A stretch of 64,000 nucleotides of DNA from Aerococcus sanguinicola (GCF_008726925.1 NZ_VYWO01000001.1:744001-808000); one strand, 5' to 3'. Positions 38,652 through 47,165 are shown, counted from the stretch's first letter. Translations and numbers: made by a program. Notes: a model not told the origin generated them from the sequence alone.

Positions 38652-39731
38652 CCCATACTTGCCTTCCAATTCTGTCAAGTAGGCTTGGCCTTGGGCTTGG
38701 AGGCAATATTTACCATTTTCTTCTTTGATATAACCTGCCTGAACCAGGAAGTCAACTTGCTCCGTAGGTAAGGCAGGGTTAATGGCTTGGGCCTTCTTGA
38801 CCCCTTGTAGGAGAATCGCCCGTTTAATTTCCTTTCTTTGCTGGTAGGACATGACCAAGGAAGTGAGCAAGCCTTTGCGGTTCAAGAAGAAGGTCAAAAG
38901 GAAACTCAAGCCAGCAACCGTCGCAGTCATCCCGGACATGGAGACATTAAGGTAGAGGGAGAGGCTATAACCCAAAACAGCATTTAATACCCCATATCCC
39001 GCTGACAAGGCCAACATAACTTTCAAGTCCTTGGCAATCAGGTAAGCTGAAGCACCTGGCGCAATGAGGAAAGAAACGACGAGGATGGCCCCTACCGCAT
39101 CAAAGGCCACCACAGTAGTTAAGGAGCAGAGGGCCATTAAACTATAAGATAAGATTCCTGCTGAAAAGCCCGCAATATGGGCAAACTGCTTGTCAAAAGT
39201 AGTTAACTTAAGCTCCTTGAAGAAGATCACAATGAAGGCTAAGTTAAGCACTAAGAGGATCCCCATCTCAAACAAGGCCTTGGGAAGTTCAACATTAAAG
39301 ACAGAAATGGTATTAAGCGGGGCTAAGATCACCTCGCCCATTAAGACCATGTCCGTATCCAAGTGGACATTCCCCGCATAACGTGTGATCAAGATAACAG
39401 CGACGGAAAAGAAGAAGGGGTAGATAATCCCTACCGCATCATCTCCTTTAATATAGGGAGATTGGGCCAAAAGTTCGGTTAACCAAACCATTAAGAGGCC
39501 AAAACTTGCGGCACCAACAATCAAGAGGGGCGAACGCAGGTCACCGGTGATAAAGAAGGCTAAGACAATTCCTAGGAGAACCGAGTGAGAAATCGCATCC
39601 GAAACCATAGATAACTGCCGCAAAACTAGAAAAGAGCCAATTAAAGCGCAAGTAACTGCCGTCACGATAAGGACCCAGAGACTCGCCTGGTTGGCCACCA
39701 ATAAAGAGATAAAACTTTCAAGACTTGGCAT
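38643..39731 (-). CDS. Metal ABC transporter permease with C-terminal extension
   Basis: A 362-residue ABC-3 family permease with about nine membrane segments (FLVLRQLSMVSDAISHSVLLG; GAILVVSFLIAPGASAYLIA). After about residue 285 a cytosolic tail of some 75 residues follows (LLQGVKKAQAINPALPTEQV, then LVQAGYIKEENGKYCLQAQG), which reads like a small winged-helix domain of the DtxR/MntR kind often seen on MntD-type permeases. It pairs with the permease gene upstream (1-base overlap) for Mn or Fe uptake. Confidence 0.88.
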   Translation of the reverse strand: MPSLESFISLLVANQASLWVLIVTAVTCALIGSFLVLRQLSMVSDAISHSVLLGIVLAFFITGDLRSPLLIVGAASFGLLMVWLTELLAQSPYIKGDDAVGIIYPFFFSVAVILITRYAGNVHLDTDMVLMGEVILAPLNTISVFNVELPKALFEMGILLVLNLAFIVIFFKELKLTTFDKQFAHIAGFSAGILSYSLMALCSLTTVVAFDAVGAILVVSFLIAPGASAYLIAKDLKVMLALSAGYGVLNAVLGYSLSLYLNVSMSGMTATVAGLSFLLTFFLNRKGLLTSLVMSYQQRKEIKRAILLQGVKKAQAINPALPTEQVDFLVQAGYIKEENGKYCLQAQGQAYLTELEGKYGLS

Positions 39732-40609
39732 TAGTATTTGCTCCTTTCAATGGCTTGACGTAAGATTCCCTTCCGGCCAAAAACCAGGGAAACCATAGCA
39801 AAAAGTGTCATCACCACAATGATCGTAGGCCCGGTTGAAAGCCCATTGTAGATGGTTGAGAAATAGGTCCCGATGACAGCAGACAAGCCGCCAAAGAAAG
39901 CCGCTAAGAGCAGAACCACATGGAAGCGGTCGGACCACATCGTTGCGGTAATGGTTGGGATAATCAAGAGGGAAGCAATTAAAATCGTTCCGACCAATTT
40001 GAGGCCAACCCCAATAATGGACATGGTCATCACCATAATGACCCCATACATAAGTGAGGTCCGGTAGCCAATGGTCTTGGCATAAACCTCATCAAAAATA
40101 AAAACTTTGATTTCCTTATAGAATAAGGCAAAGAGTAGGAGCGATAAGATCGCAATCACTAGAATTAACTTAATATCATCTTCCATAATGTAAGCAGCCT
40201 GGCCGAAGATATAATTCTTTAAGCCTGCCTGGGAAGCTGAGGCATATTCAGGATGACCCTGGATATAGCTCTTTAAAACCATCCCTAAACCAAAGAAGGA
40301 AGACAGGGTAACCGCTAGAGCGGCATCCAAGCGTAACTTCGATTGGCGGTTAACCAATTGGATGAGGACAAAGGCGAGAATCCCCGTTCCCATTGCCCCT
40401 AATAGGAGGATTAAAGGATCCCTTACCAAAAAAATCATAAAGGCTAAAACAATGCCTGGATAAGCGGCATGGCCAATGGCATCGCCAATCAGGGACTGGC
40501 CCTTAAGAACAGAGATGGACCCTACCACCCCCGCTGCACTGGCTAACAAAAAGGTTCCTGTTGCAATCAATAAAAAAGAATAAGAGGTCAAAATTTCCCA
40601 ATTAAGCAT
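39731..40609 (-). CDS. Metal ABC transporter permease (MntC/MtsC type)
   Basis: A 292-residue ABC-3 permease: VGSISVLKGQSLIGDAIGHA, ISSFFGLG-type TLSSFFGLGMVLKSYIQG and LVGTILIASLLIIPTITA. I chose ATG 40609 (MLNWEILTSYSF), which overlaps the ATPase stop by 8 bases. The 29 codons the frame can be extended by (MPRGLLRP...) lie within the ATPase gene and are not membrane-like. Two unequal permeases plus one ATPase and one binding protein is the MntABCD/Mts layout. Confidence 0.9.
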   Translation of the reverse strand: MLNWEILTSYSFLLIATGTFLLASAAGVVGSISVLKGQSLIGDAIGHAAYPGIVLAFMIFLVRDPLILLLGAMGTGILAFVLIQLVNRQSKLRLDAALAVTLSSFFGLGMVLKSYIQGHPEYASASQAGLKNYIFGQAAYIMEDDIKLILVIAILSLLLFALFYKEIKVFIFDEVYAKTIGYRTSLMYGVIMVMTMSIIGVGLKLVGTILIASLLIIPTITATMWSDRFHVVLLLAAFFGGLSAVIGTYFSTIYNGLSTGPTIIVVMTLFAMVSLVFGRKGILRQAIERSKY

Positions 40610-41342
40610 GGTAAACACCTGCCACTTCTCGGGCCAGCATGTCCGCTTTAACGAGGTTCTCTGCTGTAAAGCTGGTCTCAACAGGCCCCTGGGCAATGAC
40701 TTGCTTGTTTAGGATGACCAGGTGATCAAAGTAATCCCGAATGGTGTTCAAATCATGGTGGACCACAATACTCGTCTTCCCTTGGCTTTGGGCATCACGG
40801 AGGAAGTCAATAATAATCTTTTCCGTTCGCTTATCCACCCCTGCCAAGGGTTCATCCATGAAGTAAATGTCGGCATCCTGGGCAATGGCCCGTGCAATGA
40901 AGACCCGCTGCCGCTGGCCACCAGATAATTGAGAAATTTGACGCTTCTTATAGTCTGACAGACCAATCATAGCCAGGGCTTCCTCTGCCTTCTTGCGGTC
41001 AGCTTGGCTCGGACGCTTTAACCAACCCAGGTGAACATAACGCCCCATCAAGACCACATCTTCAACTGTAGTTGGAAAGTCCCAATTGACAGAAGAAGTC
41101 TGCGGAATATAGGCGATCTTTTTGTGGACCTCTTTGAAGTCCTGACCCATAATCTTGACTTGGCCGGATAAGGTCTTCTCCAAATCGAGGATACCCTTAA
41201 TCAGGGTGGACTTCCCTGCCCCATTCGGTCCAATAATTGCTGTAATGGAATTCTCCATAATATCTAAACTAACGTCCCATAGCACCGGTTTCTCATGGTA
41301 GGCCATGGTTAGGTGGTTCACACTGATAATTGCTTGACTCAT
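40602..41342 (-). CDS. Metal ABC transporter ATP-binding protein
   Basis: A 246-residue ABC ATPase: Walker A GPNGAGKSTLIKGIL, signature LSGGQRQRVFIARAI, Walker B DIYFMDEPLAGVD, switch VVHHDLNTI. Its order after the binding protein and before two permeases fits an Mn/Fe importer. A terminator-like hairpin separates it from the binding-protein gene, so the ATPase is probably made in smaller amounts. Confidence 0.92.
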   Translation of the reverse strand: MSQAIISVNHLTMAYHEKPVLWDVSLDIMENSITAIIGPNGAGKSTLIKGILDLEKTLSGQVKIMGQDFKEVHKKIAYIPQTSSVNWDFPTTVEDVVLMGRYVHLGWLKRPSQADRKKAEEALAMIGLSDYKKRQISQLSGGQRQRVFIARAIAQDADIYFMDEPLAGVDKRTEKIIIDFLRDAQSQGKTSIVVHHDLNTIRDYFDHLVILNKQVIAQGPVETSFTAENLVKADMLAREVAGVYHA

Positions 41343-41370
41343 TCCAATTCCTCCTCATATATCCTTGGAT

Positions 41371-41423
41371 AAAAAGGCTGGAGTTTAAGAAGCAAGTTTG
41401 AAATGCTTCTATTTCCAGCCCTT
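41371..41423 (-). terminator. Attenuating terminator between binding protein and ATPase
   Basis: Minus-strand stem AAGGGCTGGA/TCCAGCCTTTTT with a nested GAAGCA/TGCTTC hairpin. It lies inside the transporter operon and would favour the binding-protein mRNA. Confidence 0.7.
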
Positions 41424-41430
41424 TGTGGTC

Positions 41431-42369
41431 TTATTTTAAATTAGTCGTAATTAAGTCGACATTGTGGCGGTACATGTCAATAAAGTTGTCCCCTGTTTGA
41501 CCAACTGGCGCCAGGGAATCCGAGAAGAGTTCTTGCCCTTCACCGCTGACAACCTTAACGTCGAAGCCCTTGGCCTTGCAAGATTCCTTTAGCTTCTCCA
41601 TCCGGGCAGGATCAGTCGTTGACTCCGAGAAGATGGCCTTAATCTTGTGGTCCACAATGAAGTTCACGGTGTCTTCAATGTCTTTATTCGCAACCTCTGT
41701 ATCGGTTGAAATCCCCTGAGGGGCCTTCACCGGAATATTGTAGCGGCGAGAGAAGTAGTTAAAGGCATCGTGTGGTGTAATCAAATAGCGTTGTGCTTCC
41801 GGAATACCAGCAATTTTTTCTTTATTTTCCTTATCTAAGGCATCTAATTCCTTGAGATAAGCCGCTGTATTCTTTTCAATGGCTTCCTTATGGTCTGGTA
41901 GAGCTTCAATCAAGTAGGCACTGCACTTCTCAGTAGCCTGCTTGTAGAGGTCAATATCGAACCAGAAGTGGGGGTCAACAATCGTTTCCCCATCTTGGTC
42001 CATATTCCCCAAGGCCTTCTCATCGAAGTCAGCTGTTACAGCCTTGCCTCGTTGCTCTAAGACATCGACCATCTTTCCTTCAAAGTGTAAGCCATGGTAG
42101 ATCAAGAGCTCAGCTCCCTTGAGTTTCTCCAAATCTTGGGGCTTGGCCTCATACAAGTGAGGATCTTCCCCCGCAGGAATAATCATATCGCTTGTGATAT
42201 AGTCGCCCGCTAACTGCTGGACCATATCATTTAAGAAAGAAGTGGTGACAACCACATTTAACTTGCCATCTTCCGCTTGCTTGGCTGACTTTTCTGAGCC
42301 CTGGGAACAAGCGCTTAAGACAAAAACTGAAAGCACTAAGAGTGAAAGTGCCTTTAACCATTTAGACAA
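41431..42369 (-). CDS. Metal-binding lipoprotein (MntA/MtsA/PsaA type)
   Basis: A 312-residue cluster A-I binding protein with lipoprotein signal MSKWLKALSLLVLSVFVLSAC. Ligand regions: GEDPHLYEAKP, VDPHFWFDID and ITPHDAFNYF. It has no His-rich loop, unlike the AdcA at 9807, which argues for Mn or Fe over Zn. It heads the operon and has a promoter overlapped by a 17-bp dyad, so a metal-sensing repressor (MntR/DtxR or Fur type) is likely. Confidence 0.9.
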   Translation of the reverse strand: MSKWLKALSLLVLSVFVLSACSQGSEKSAKQAEDGKLNVVVTTSFLNDMVQQLAGDYITSDMIIPAGEDPHLYEAKPQDLEKLKGAELLIYHGLHFEGKMVDVLEQRGKAVTADFDEKALGNMDQDGETIVDPHFWFDIDLYKQATEKCSAYLIEALPDHKEAIEKNTAAYLKELDALDKENKEKIAGIPEAQRYLITPHDAFNYFSRRYNIPVKAPQGISTDTEVANKDIEDTVNFIVDHKIKAIFSESTTDPARMEKLKESCKAKGFDVKVVSGEGQELFSDSLAPVGQTGDNFIDMYRHNVDLITTNLK

Positions 42370-42425
42370 AATAAAGTCCCCCTTTTTATATTTTTAGGTT
42401 AAGCTAAAACAAAGTTTATAGAAAC

Positions 42426-42454
42426 ATTATAATGTAATTGAGATTAGTTCTCAA
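42426..42454 (-). promoter_or_regulatory. Promoter and operator of the Mn/Fe transporter operon
   Basis: On the minus strand TTGAGA (42454-42449), 17-nt spacer, TATAAT (42431-42426). The -35 box forms one arm of the dyad TTGAGA-N5-TCTCAA (42438-42454). A second dyad ACATTATAATGT covers the -10. Operator occupancy would block the polymerase directly. The regulator family cannot be fixed from this dyad. Confidence 0.7.
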
Positions 42455-42501
42455 GTTCTTTTTGCAGATAAATACATGAAAATAGATTCATCTCAAAAAC
42501 A

Positions 42502-42527
42502 GAAAAAACAGGCCCGCTTGAGCCTGC
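42502..42527 (-). terminator. Terminator after the acetyltransferase gene
   Basis: Minus-strand stem CAGGC/GCCTG with an 8-base loop followed by six T residues. Confidence 0.65.
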
Positions 42528-42545
42528 TTCCACAATATTTAAGTA

Positions 42546-43043
42546 TTAGAGTTCTTTATATAAATAAGCTGCATCTAACCATTGCTCGAACTTATAGCCA
42601 ACTTTGGGCAAGAGGCCCACCTGATAAAAACCCTGGCGCTCGTGAAAGGCTAAGCTCCGCTGGTTGGAAGCTGTAATGACAGCCACTAAGCTCACAATCC
42701 CCTGCTGCTTAAGCTCTGTCTCTAAGTCTTGGAAGAGACGGTAGCCAATGCCCTTGATGGGAGCTTGGCGGTCTGCATAGATACTCAGTTCCGCACTATG
42801 CTGGAAGGCCTGGCGGTCACCTAACTGATGGGCATAGGCATAGCCCCAGACTTCGCCCTCATATTCAGCGACCAGATAAGGATAGCCAGCTGCTTGAATA
42901 CCTTGCAAGCGCTGGGCCATTTCCTCTGTATCTGGTGCTTCATATTCAAAGCTGATGGTCGTCTCTTCCACATAGGGCCGGTAGATAGCGGCCAATCGCT
43001 CACAATCCGCTAGACGGGCATGACGAATCTGTATATCCGCCAT
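42546..43043 (-). CDS. GNAT acetyltransferase, phosphinothricin-type
   Basis: A 165-residue GNAT of the Pat/YwnH group: IRHARLADCERLAAIYRPYV, TISFEYEAPDTEEMAQRL, the CoA loop APIKGIGYRLF, and ASNQRSLAFHERQGFYQVG. Relatives acetylate phosphinothricin, methionine sulfoximine or other small amines; the natural substrate here is unknown. It starts 3 bases after a small CxxC gene, which suggests coupled translation. Confidence 0.88.
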   Translation of the reverse strand: MADIQIRHARLADCERLAAIYRPYVEETTISFEYEAPDTEEMAQRLQGIQAAGYPYLVAEYEGEVWGYAYAHQLGDRQAFQHSAELSIYADRQAPIKGIGYRLFQDLETELKQQGIVSLVAVITASNQRSLAFHERQGFYQVGLLPKVGYKFEQWLDAAYLYKEL

Positions 43044-43046
43044 CGC

Positions 43047-43214
43047 TTAATCGTCCTTGTCAACATTCAAGGCTTTGAGTAGGGCCTGGAAGTCTTCCTC
43101 ACTCGTCACTGCCTGGTACTTAGTCGCTGCACAAACCCCACATTCTAAGCCTTCTTGTTTATCTGGTTCTTCAATTGGTATTTCTTCGTAGGTCTTGTCT
43201 TCATGAGTTGACAT
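43047..43214 (-). CDS. Small CxxC protein, 55 residues
   Basis: A short frame from ATG 43214 to TAA 43047, too short for routine ORF calling. AAAAGGAG lies 8 bases before the ATG. The protein is acidic (STHEDKTYEEIPIEEPDK) with a central CGVCAATKYQAV, so it has one CxxC pair that could bind a metal or form a redox disulfide. The stop is 3 bases before the acetyltransferase start. I know no named family for it. The ribosome site and coupling are the main support. Confidence 0.65.
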   Translation of the reverse strand: MSTHEDKTYEEIPIEEPDKQEGLECGVCAATKYQAVTSEEDFQALLKALNVDKDD

Positions 43215-43288
43215 CTCACCATCTCCTTTTCTACTTCTATTTTACCAACAAAATCACAAACTGACAAAATTTTTAAAAGCGACTTGAT

Positions 43289-43317
43289 TTGACATTCTCA
43301 ATTCCTCTACTTATAAT
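43289..43317 (+). promoter_or_regulatory. Strong promoter of the NADH oxidase gene
   Basis: Consensus TTGACA (43289-43294), 17-nt spacer and consensus TATAAT (43312-43317). Both boxes are perfect, which argues that the gene downstream is meant to be expressed. Confidence 0.9.
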
Positions 43318-43354
43318 TGTAATGGTTATAAATTAAAAATAGGAGGATAAGTAA

Positions 43355-44713
43355 ATGAAATATATTGTTGTGGGAACTTCCCATTTTGGTTATGAAGCTG
43401 TTCAAACCATCTTAAAGCAAGAAGCTGATGCAGAAATCCATCTCTATGAACGTGGAGGTTCTGCTTCCTTCATGGGTTGAGGGAGCCAATCATATGTAGA
43501 GGGGACCTCTCAATCATTAGATGAATTACACTTTGCCAATGAAGCGTCTTACCGCGAACAAGGCATTAATATCCATTGCAATAGTGATGTTGTGGCTATC
43601 CAAACCGATGAGAAAACTATCACTGTTCAAGATGCGGATGGCGAACATACTGTAAGCTACGATAAACTCTTGCTCAGTCCCGGTGGCTATGCTGTTAAGC
43701 CCCCAATCGAAGGGATTGATCTGGAAAACATCAACACCTTCCGCGGACCAGAAGATACAGCAGCGGTTAAAGAACAAATGGCCGGCTGTCAATCTGCTGT
43801 GATTATTGGCGGGGGTTATATCGGAATCGAAGTGGCTGAAGCTTATGCACAGGTTGGTATTCCAGTAACTGTTATCGACATGCAAGACCGACTCTTAGCA
43901 ACTTCACTCGATAAAGAGTTCACAGATGTTCTCGAAGCAGCATCTCAGACTAACGGGCTCAACTTCCGACCAGCCGAAACTGTTAAAGCCTTTGAAGGCC
44001 AAGACGGCAAGGTCAAAGCGGTAGTTACCGACCAAGCGACCTATCCTGCTGATACCGTCATTCTTGCAGCGGGGGTCAAAGCAGATGACCAATGGCTCCG
44101 TGGTAGTCTGGAAATGGATGAGCGCGGCTTTATCGTTACCAATGAATATCTCGAGACCTCTGCTCCCGATGTCTATGCTGGTGGCGATTCAACTTGCGTG
44201 CCCTTCGCTCCTACCCACCAACAAGTAAATATTTCCCTGGCAACAATCGCCAGACGGCAAGGGATTGTTGCCGCTCTGAATGCCATGGGACAAAAAGTTA
44301 AAATGCCAGAACTCACAGGGACATCTGCCCTCTCGCTCTTTGGCTATAACTTTGTATCAACCGGGCTTAAAGCAGCTAGCGCTGACCAGTACCAAGGGCA
44401 AGTTGCTTCCTGCTATGTTGAAGAACCCTTGTATCCTGACTTCATGCGCAAAGAGGGTAAAATTGCCATGAAGATTTATTATGATGCGGATGACCACCGT
44501 ATCCTCGGCGGCCAATTAATGTCTAAAAAAGATATTACAGATGGTATCACAGGATTATCCATTGCCATTGCTTCAGGTTGGACACTTGAAGACCTGGCCC
44601 TAGCCGATATCCACTTCATGCCTCGCTTTGACCGGCCATGGCACTATCTCAACGTGCTTGCAATGGCAGCTCTAGACTACAAGATTGGCGGCGCAGATAA
44701 GCTACTCTTCTAA
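43355..44713 (+). CDS. nox: NADH oxidase/CoA-disulfide reductase family, in-frame TGA at codon 42
   Basis: The frame from ATG 43355 (after AGGAGG) runs 452 codons with one internal TGA at 43478-43480, codon 42. The protein matches NADH oxidase/peroxidase flavoenzymes from end to end: VVGTSHFGYEA with His10, SFMG-TGA-GSQSYVEG, VIIGGGYIGIEVAEAYA (NAD site), DVYAGGDSTCVP (FAD site) and FDRPWHYLNVLAMAALDY. In the family, residue 42 is the redox-active Cys (SFLSCG in Enterococcus). So TGA replaces exactly that Cys. It may encode selenocysteine, or be an inactivating mutation or sequencing error. A start at ATG 43592 would lose the active site and FAD-binding N-terminus. No Sec machinery is in the window. 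Confidence 0.75.
43498..43510 (+). promoter_or_regulatory. Possible SECIS-like hairpin after the TGA codon
   Basis: AGAGG-GGA-CCTCT forms a 5-bp stem with a loop that starts with G. The loop begins 22 bases after the TGA, inside the distance range reported for bacterial SECIS elements. The stem is short and such hairpins are common by chance, so this is weak support only. Confidence 0.25.
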
Positions 44714-44771
44714 CTTATCCATAGCTTAACGATTAGCAGCAAGCCTTTCCTAGCTGTCAGTCGAAGCATTC

Positions 44772-44822
44772 AAAAAAGGCTACTTCCTCAATTCCTTACA
44801 GGATGAGGGAGTGGCCTTTCTT
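44772..44822. terminator. Terminator between nox and the downstream convergent gene
   Basis: Long hairpin AAAAAAGGCTACTTCCTCA/TGAGGGAGTGGCCTTTCTTT with a few mismatches and A/T flanks, usable by both converging genes. Confidence 0.75.
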
Positions 44823-44837
44823 TGTGACATCGCTCGA

Positions 44838-45194
44838 TTATGGGGAACCGAACTTGTTTTCATATTCTGCTTCTAATTGGTCTAAGTTTTTTTGGCTGAT
44901 TTGGTCAATTGTTGGCGAAGTCTCAGGAGGAAGCCCTGGTTTACTTTCGCTTTCCTGGTCCACTGGCTTGAGCTCAAAGCCCTCATCACTGGCTTCTTGG
45001 TCAAGGATGGGGGCCGCCGAATAGGTCTCACGCGCTTTCAGCGAGTCCTCCGTCTTGCTTAGACCCAAGGGATTTCCTGGATCATCCGTCAGATTAGGTG
45101 TTGTCCATTGGAAGAGAAGAAAGATTCCTAGCAAGGCAACCAGGGCTGATCCTAGATAAGCTACAAGTTTCTTTTTAGGAAATTCTTCTGTCAT
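44838..45194 (-). CDS. Small single-pass membrane protein, unknown
   Basis: A 118-residue protein with one membrane segment (LVAYLGSALVALLGIFLLF) after a short basic N-terminus, followed by an acidic, low-complexity outer tail of about 85 residues rich in Asp, Glu, Pro and Ser. I recognise no family. It lies 33 bases downstream of galE on the same strand, so it may share its transcript. Confidence 0.65.
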   Translation of the reverse strand: MTEEFPKKKLVAYLGSALVALLGIFLLFQWTTPNLTDDPGNPLGLSKTEDSLKARETYSAAPILDQEASDEGFELKPVDQESESKPGLPPETSPTIDQISQKNLDQLEAEYENKFGSP

Positions 45195-45227
45195 CGGCCC
45201 TAACTCCTTTCGCTAGCCTAGAACGGT

Positions 45228-46244
45228 CTAATCCTGACCGAAGCCTTGGGGGTTCTTCTCCTGCCAGCGCCAAGAATCCCGGCACATATCGGCTAAATCC
45301 TTCTCAGCAAGCCAGCCAAAGAGTTCCTTGGCATAGCTAGCATCCGCATAGCAGGTCGCCACATCCCCAGGACGACGGGCATCAATGGTATAGGGGATCT
45401 CTACTTGGTTGACCTCTTCGAAAGTATGGACCAAATCAAGAACCGAATAACCCTGGCCCCGACCTAAGTTAACTGTTTCTAAGCCTTGATGGCCCAAGGC
45501 ATAGGCAACAGCGGCCACGTGTCCCTTAGCCAGATCCACCACATGGATATAGTCACGGACCCCGGTTCCATCTGGCGTGTCATAGTCATCACCAAAAACA
45601 TGGAGCTGGTCCAATTTACCTATGGCTACTTGGGTGATATAAGGCATAATATTATTAGGCACCCCCTGAGGGTCTTCCCCAATCATACCGGATTCATGGG
45701 CGCCGATAGGGTTGAAATAACGCAAGCGAAGAATAGACCACTCGTCATCTGAAGTATACAGGTCACTCAGGATTTGTTCATTCATGACCTTGGTATAACC
45801 ATAGGGATTGGTTGCACTGACTGGCAGGTCTTCTGTCAGAGGGGAAGGATTGGTCATCCCATAGACCGTAGCGCTCGAACTGAAGACAATCCGCTTCACC
45901 CCATGTTGGCGCATCACTTTAAGGACGGATAGCAAGCCTCCCAGGTTATTCTCATAGTATTCCAGAGGCTTAGCCACAGATTCCCCTACCGCCTTAAAGG
46001 CTGCAAAATGAATCACTGCCTCAATATCATGGGCCTCAAAGACCTGGCTGAGAGCTTCTTGGTCTAAGACATTAATGCAGTAAAAGCTTGGGCGCTGACC
46101 GGACAAGGCTTCGATTCGGTCCAAGACGGTGGGTTTGGAATTGGAATAGTCATCAACAATTACAACCTCATAGCCCGCCTGGATCAATTCAATACTGGTG
46201 TGAGACCCGATATAACCTGTCCCACCTGTTACTAAGATTGCCAT
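45228..46244 (-). CDS. galE: UDP-glucose 4-epimerase
   Basis: A 338-residue extended SDR: MAILVTGGTGYIGSHTSIEL (NAD site), FSSSATVYG with the catalytic Ser/Thr, NPYGYTKVMNEQI with the YxxxK pair, and GTGVRDYIHVVDLAKGHV. It interconverts UDP-glucose and UDP-galactose. I chose ATG 46244; the in-frame GTG four codons upstream overlaps the ribosome site. No Leloir genes are adjacent, so its role may be supplying UDP-Gal or UDP-GalNAc for envelope and adhesin glycans. Confidence 0.95.
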   Translation of the reverse strand: MAILVTGGTGYIGSHTSIELIQAGYEVVIVDDYSNSKPTVLDRIEALSGQRPSFYCINVLDQEALSQVFEAHDIEAVIHFAAFKAVGESVAKPLEYYENNLGGLLSVLKVMRQHGVKRIVFSSSATVYGMTNPSPLTEDLPVSATNPYGYTKVMNEQILSDLYTSDDEWSILRLRYFNPIGAHESGMIGEDPQGVPNNIMPYITQVAIGKLDQLHVFGDDYDTPDGTGVRDYIHVVDLAKGHVAAVAYALGHQGLETVNLGRGQGYSVLDLVHTFEEVNQVEIPYTIDARRPGDVATCYADASYAKELFGWLAEKDLADMCRDSWRWQEKNPQGFGQD

Positions 46245-46400
46245 CTCATTCGTCACTCCTTATCGCTTATTCTTACTAGTAAGTATAACACATGACAGCT
46301 TTAAGGAAGCGCTAAGCTTTTGACATTAATTCAAAGTCTTCGCACTTCCAATAGAGGGAATGGTACAATGGAGCTAAAGCTCTTAGGAAGGAGAGTCACT

Positions 46401-47084
46401 GTGCAAGCTAAAATTTACTACGAAGACAACCACCTCCTCATTGTCGAAAAACCAGCCAACATGCCTGTCCAAGCAGACAACAGCCGGGACTTGGACCTGT
46501 TGACCTTCTACAAACAATTCATCAAAGAAAGGGATGACAAACCGGGCAATGTCTACTTAGGCCTGGTCCACCGCCTAGACCGTCCCGTAGCCGGTCTCAT
46601 CATCTTCGCCAAAACTTCCAAGGCAGCCAGCCGCCTATCCGATGCCCTCCGGCGCCGAGCTCTTGACCGGTCCTATCTAGCAGTTGTCCACGGCCAGCCT
46701 AAGAAGGACTCGGGGCAGTTAACGGATTACTTATGGAAGGACAAGAAGAAGAACCAATCCTATGTTGTCGCTTCCGACCATAGAGGAGCCAAGAAAGCCC
46801 AACTGACCTATCAAGTCCTCGACCAGACGAGAGACTTCAGCCTGGTCCGCATCCAATTACAGACAGGACGGTCCCACCAAATCCGGGTGCAGATGGAGCA
46901 CCTAGGCCATCCCCTCTATGGCGACCAAAAATATGGGGCTAAAGTCAACCAAGTGGGCCAACAGATTGCGCTATGGGCCTATCAAGTCCACCTCCAACAT
47001 CCCGTTAAAAAAGAAGACCTTACCGTCCAGGCCCTACCCCCAGCCACAGGGATCTGGTCACACTTTGACCTCAGCCAGCTTTGA
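46401..47084 (+). CDS. RluA-family 23S rRNA/tRNA pseudouridine synthase
   Basis: A 227-residue enzyme of the RluA family, with the catalytic Asp in LVHRLDRPVAGLIIFAKTS and the RTGRSHQIRVQ-like LQTGRSHQIRVQMEHLGHPL. It has no S4 domain. I chose GTG 46401, with GGAAGGAG 6 bases upstream, which gives MQAKIYYEDNHLLIVEKPAN; the frame extends 27 codons further without similarity. RNA target unknown. Confidence 0.9.
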   Translation: MQAKIYYEDNHLLIVEKPANMPVQADNSRDLDLLTFYKQFIKERDDKPGNVYLGLVHRLDRPVAGLIIFAKTSKAASRLSDALRRRALDRSYLAVVHGQPKKDSGQLTDYLWKDKKKNQSYVVASDHRGAKKAQLTYQVLDQTRDFSLVRIQLQTGRSHQIRVQMEHLGHPLYGDQKYGAKVNQVGQQIALWAYQVHLQHPVKKEDLTVQALPPATGIWSHFDLSQL

Positions 47085-47104
47085 AATTGACCATTCGTAT
47101 AGGC

Positions 47105-47143
47105 AAAAAAAGGCCTCCCCGTCCAATCGACCGGGAGGCCTTT
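47105..47143. terminator. Bidirectional terminator between the pseudouridine synthase gene and gdhA
   Basis: Stem AAAAAGGCCTCCC/GGGAGGCCTTT around a 13-base loop, between converging genes. Confidence 0.88.
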
Positions 47144-47165
47144 CAGCTTATTTATCACCTAAATT

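Noticed and set aside
43309..43332. PerR-like box TTATAATTGTAATGGTTATAA at the nox promoter
   Set aside because: The arms do not form the 7-1-7 palindrome of PerR boxes; the outer TTATAA pair alone is expected by chance in AT-rich DNA.
43592..44713. NADH oxidase as a 373-residue protein starting at ATG 43592
   Set aside because: This start has no ribosome site and drops the FAD-binding N-terminus, while the real promoter and AGGAGG lie before ATG 43355.
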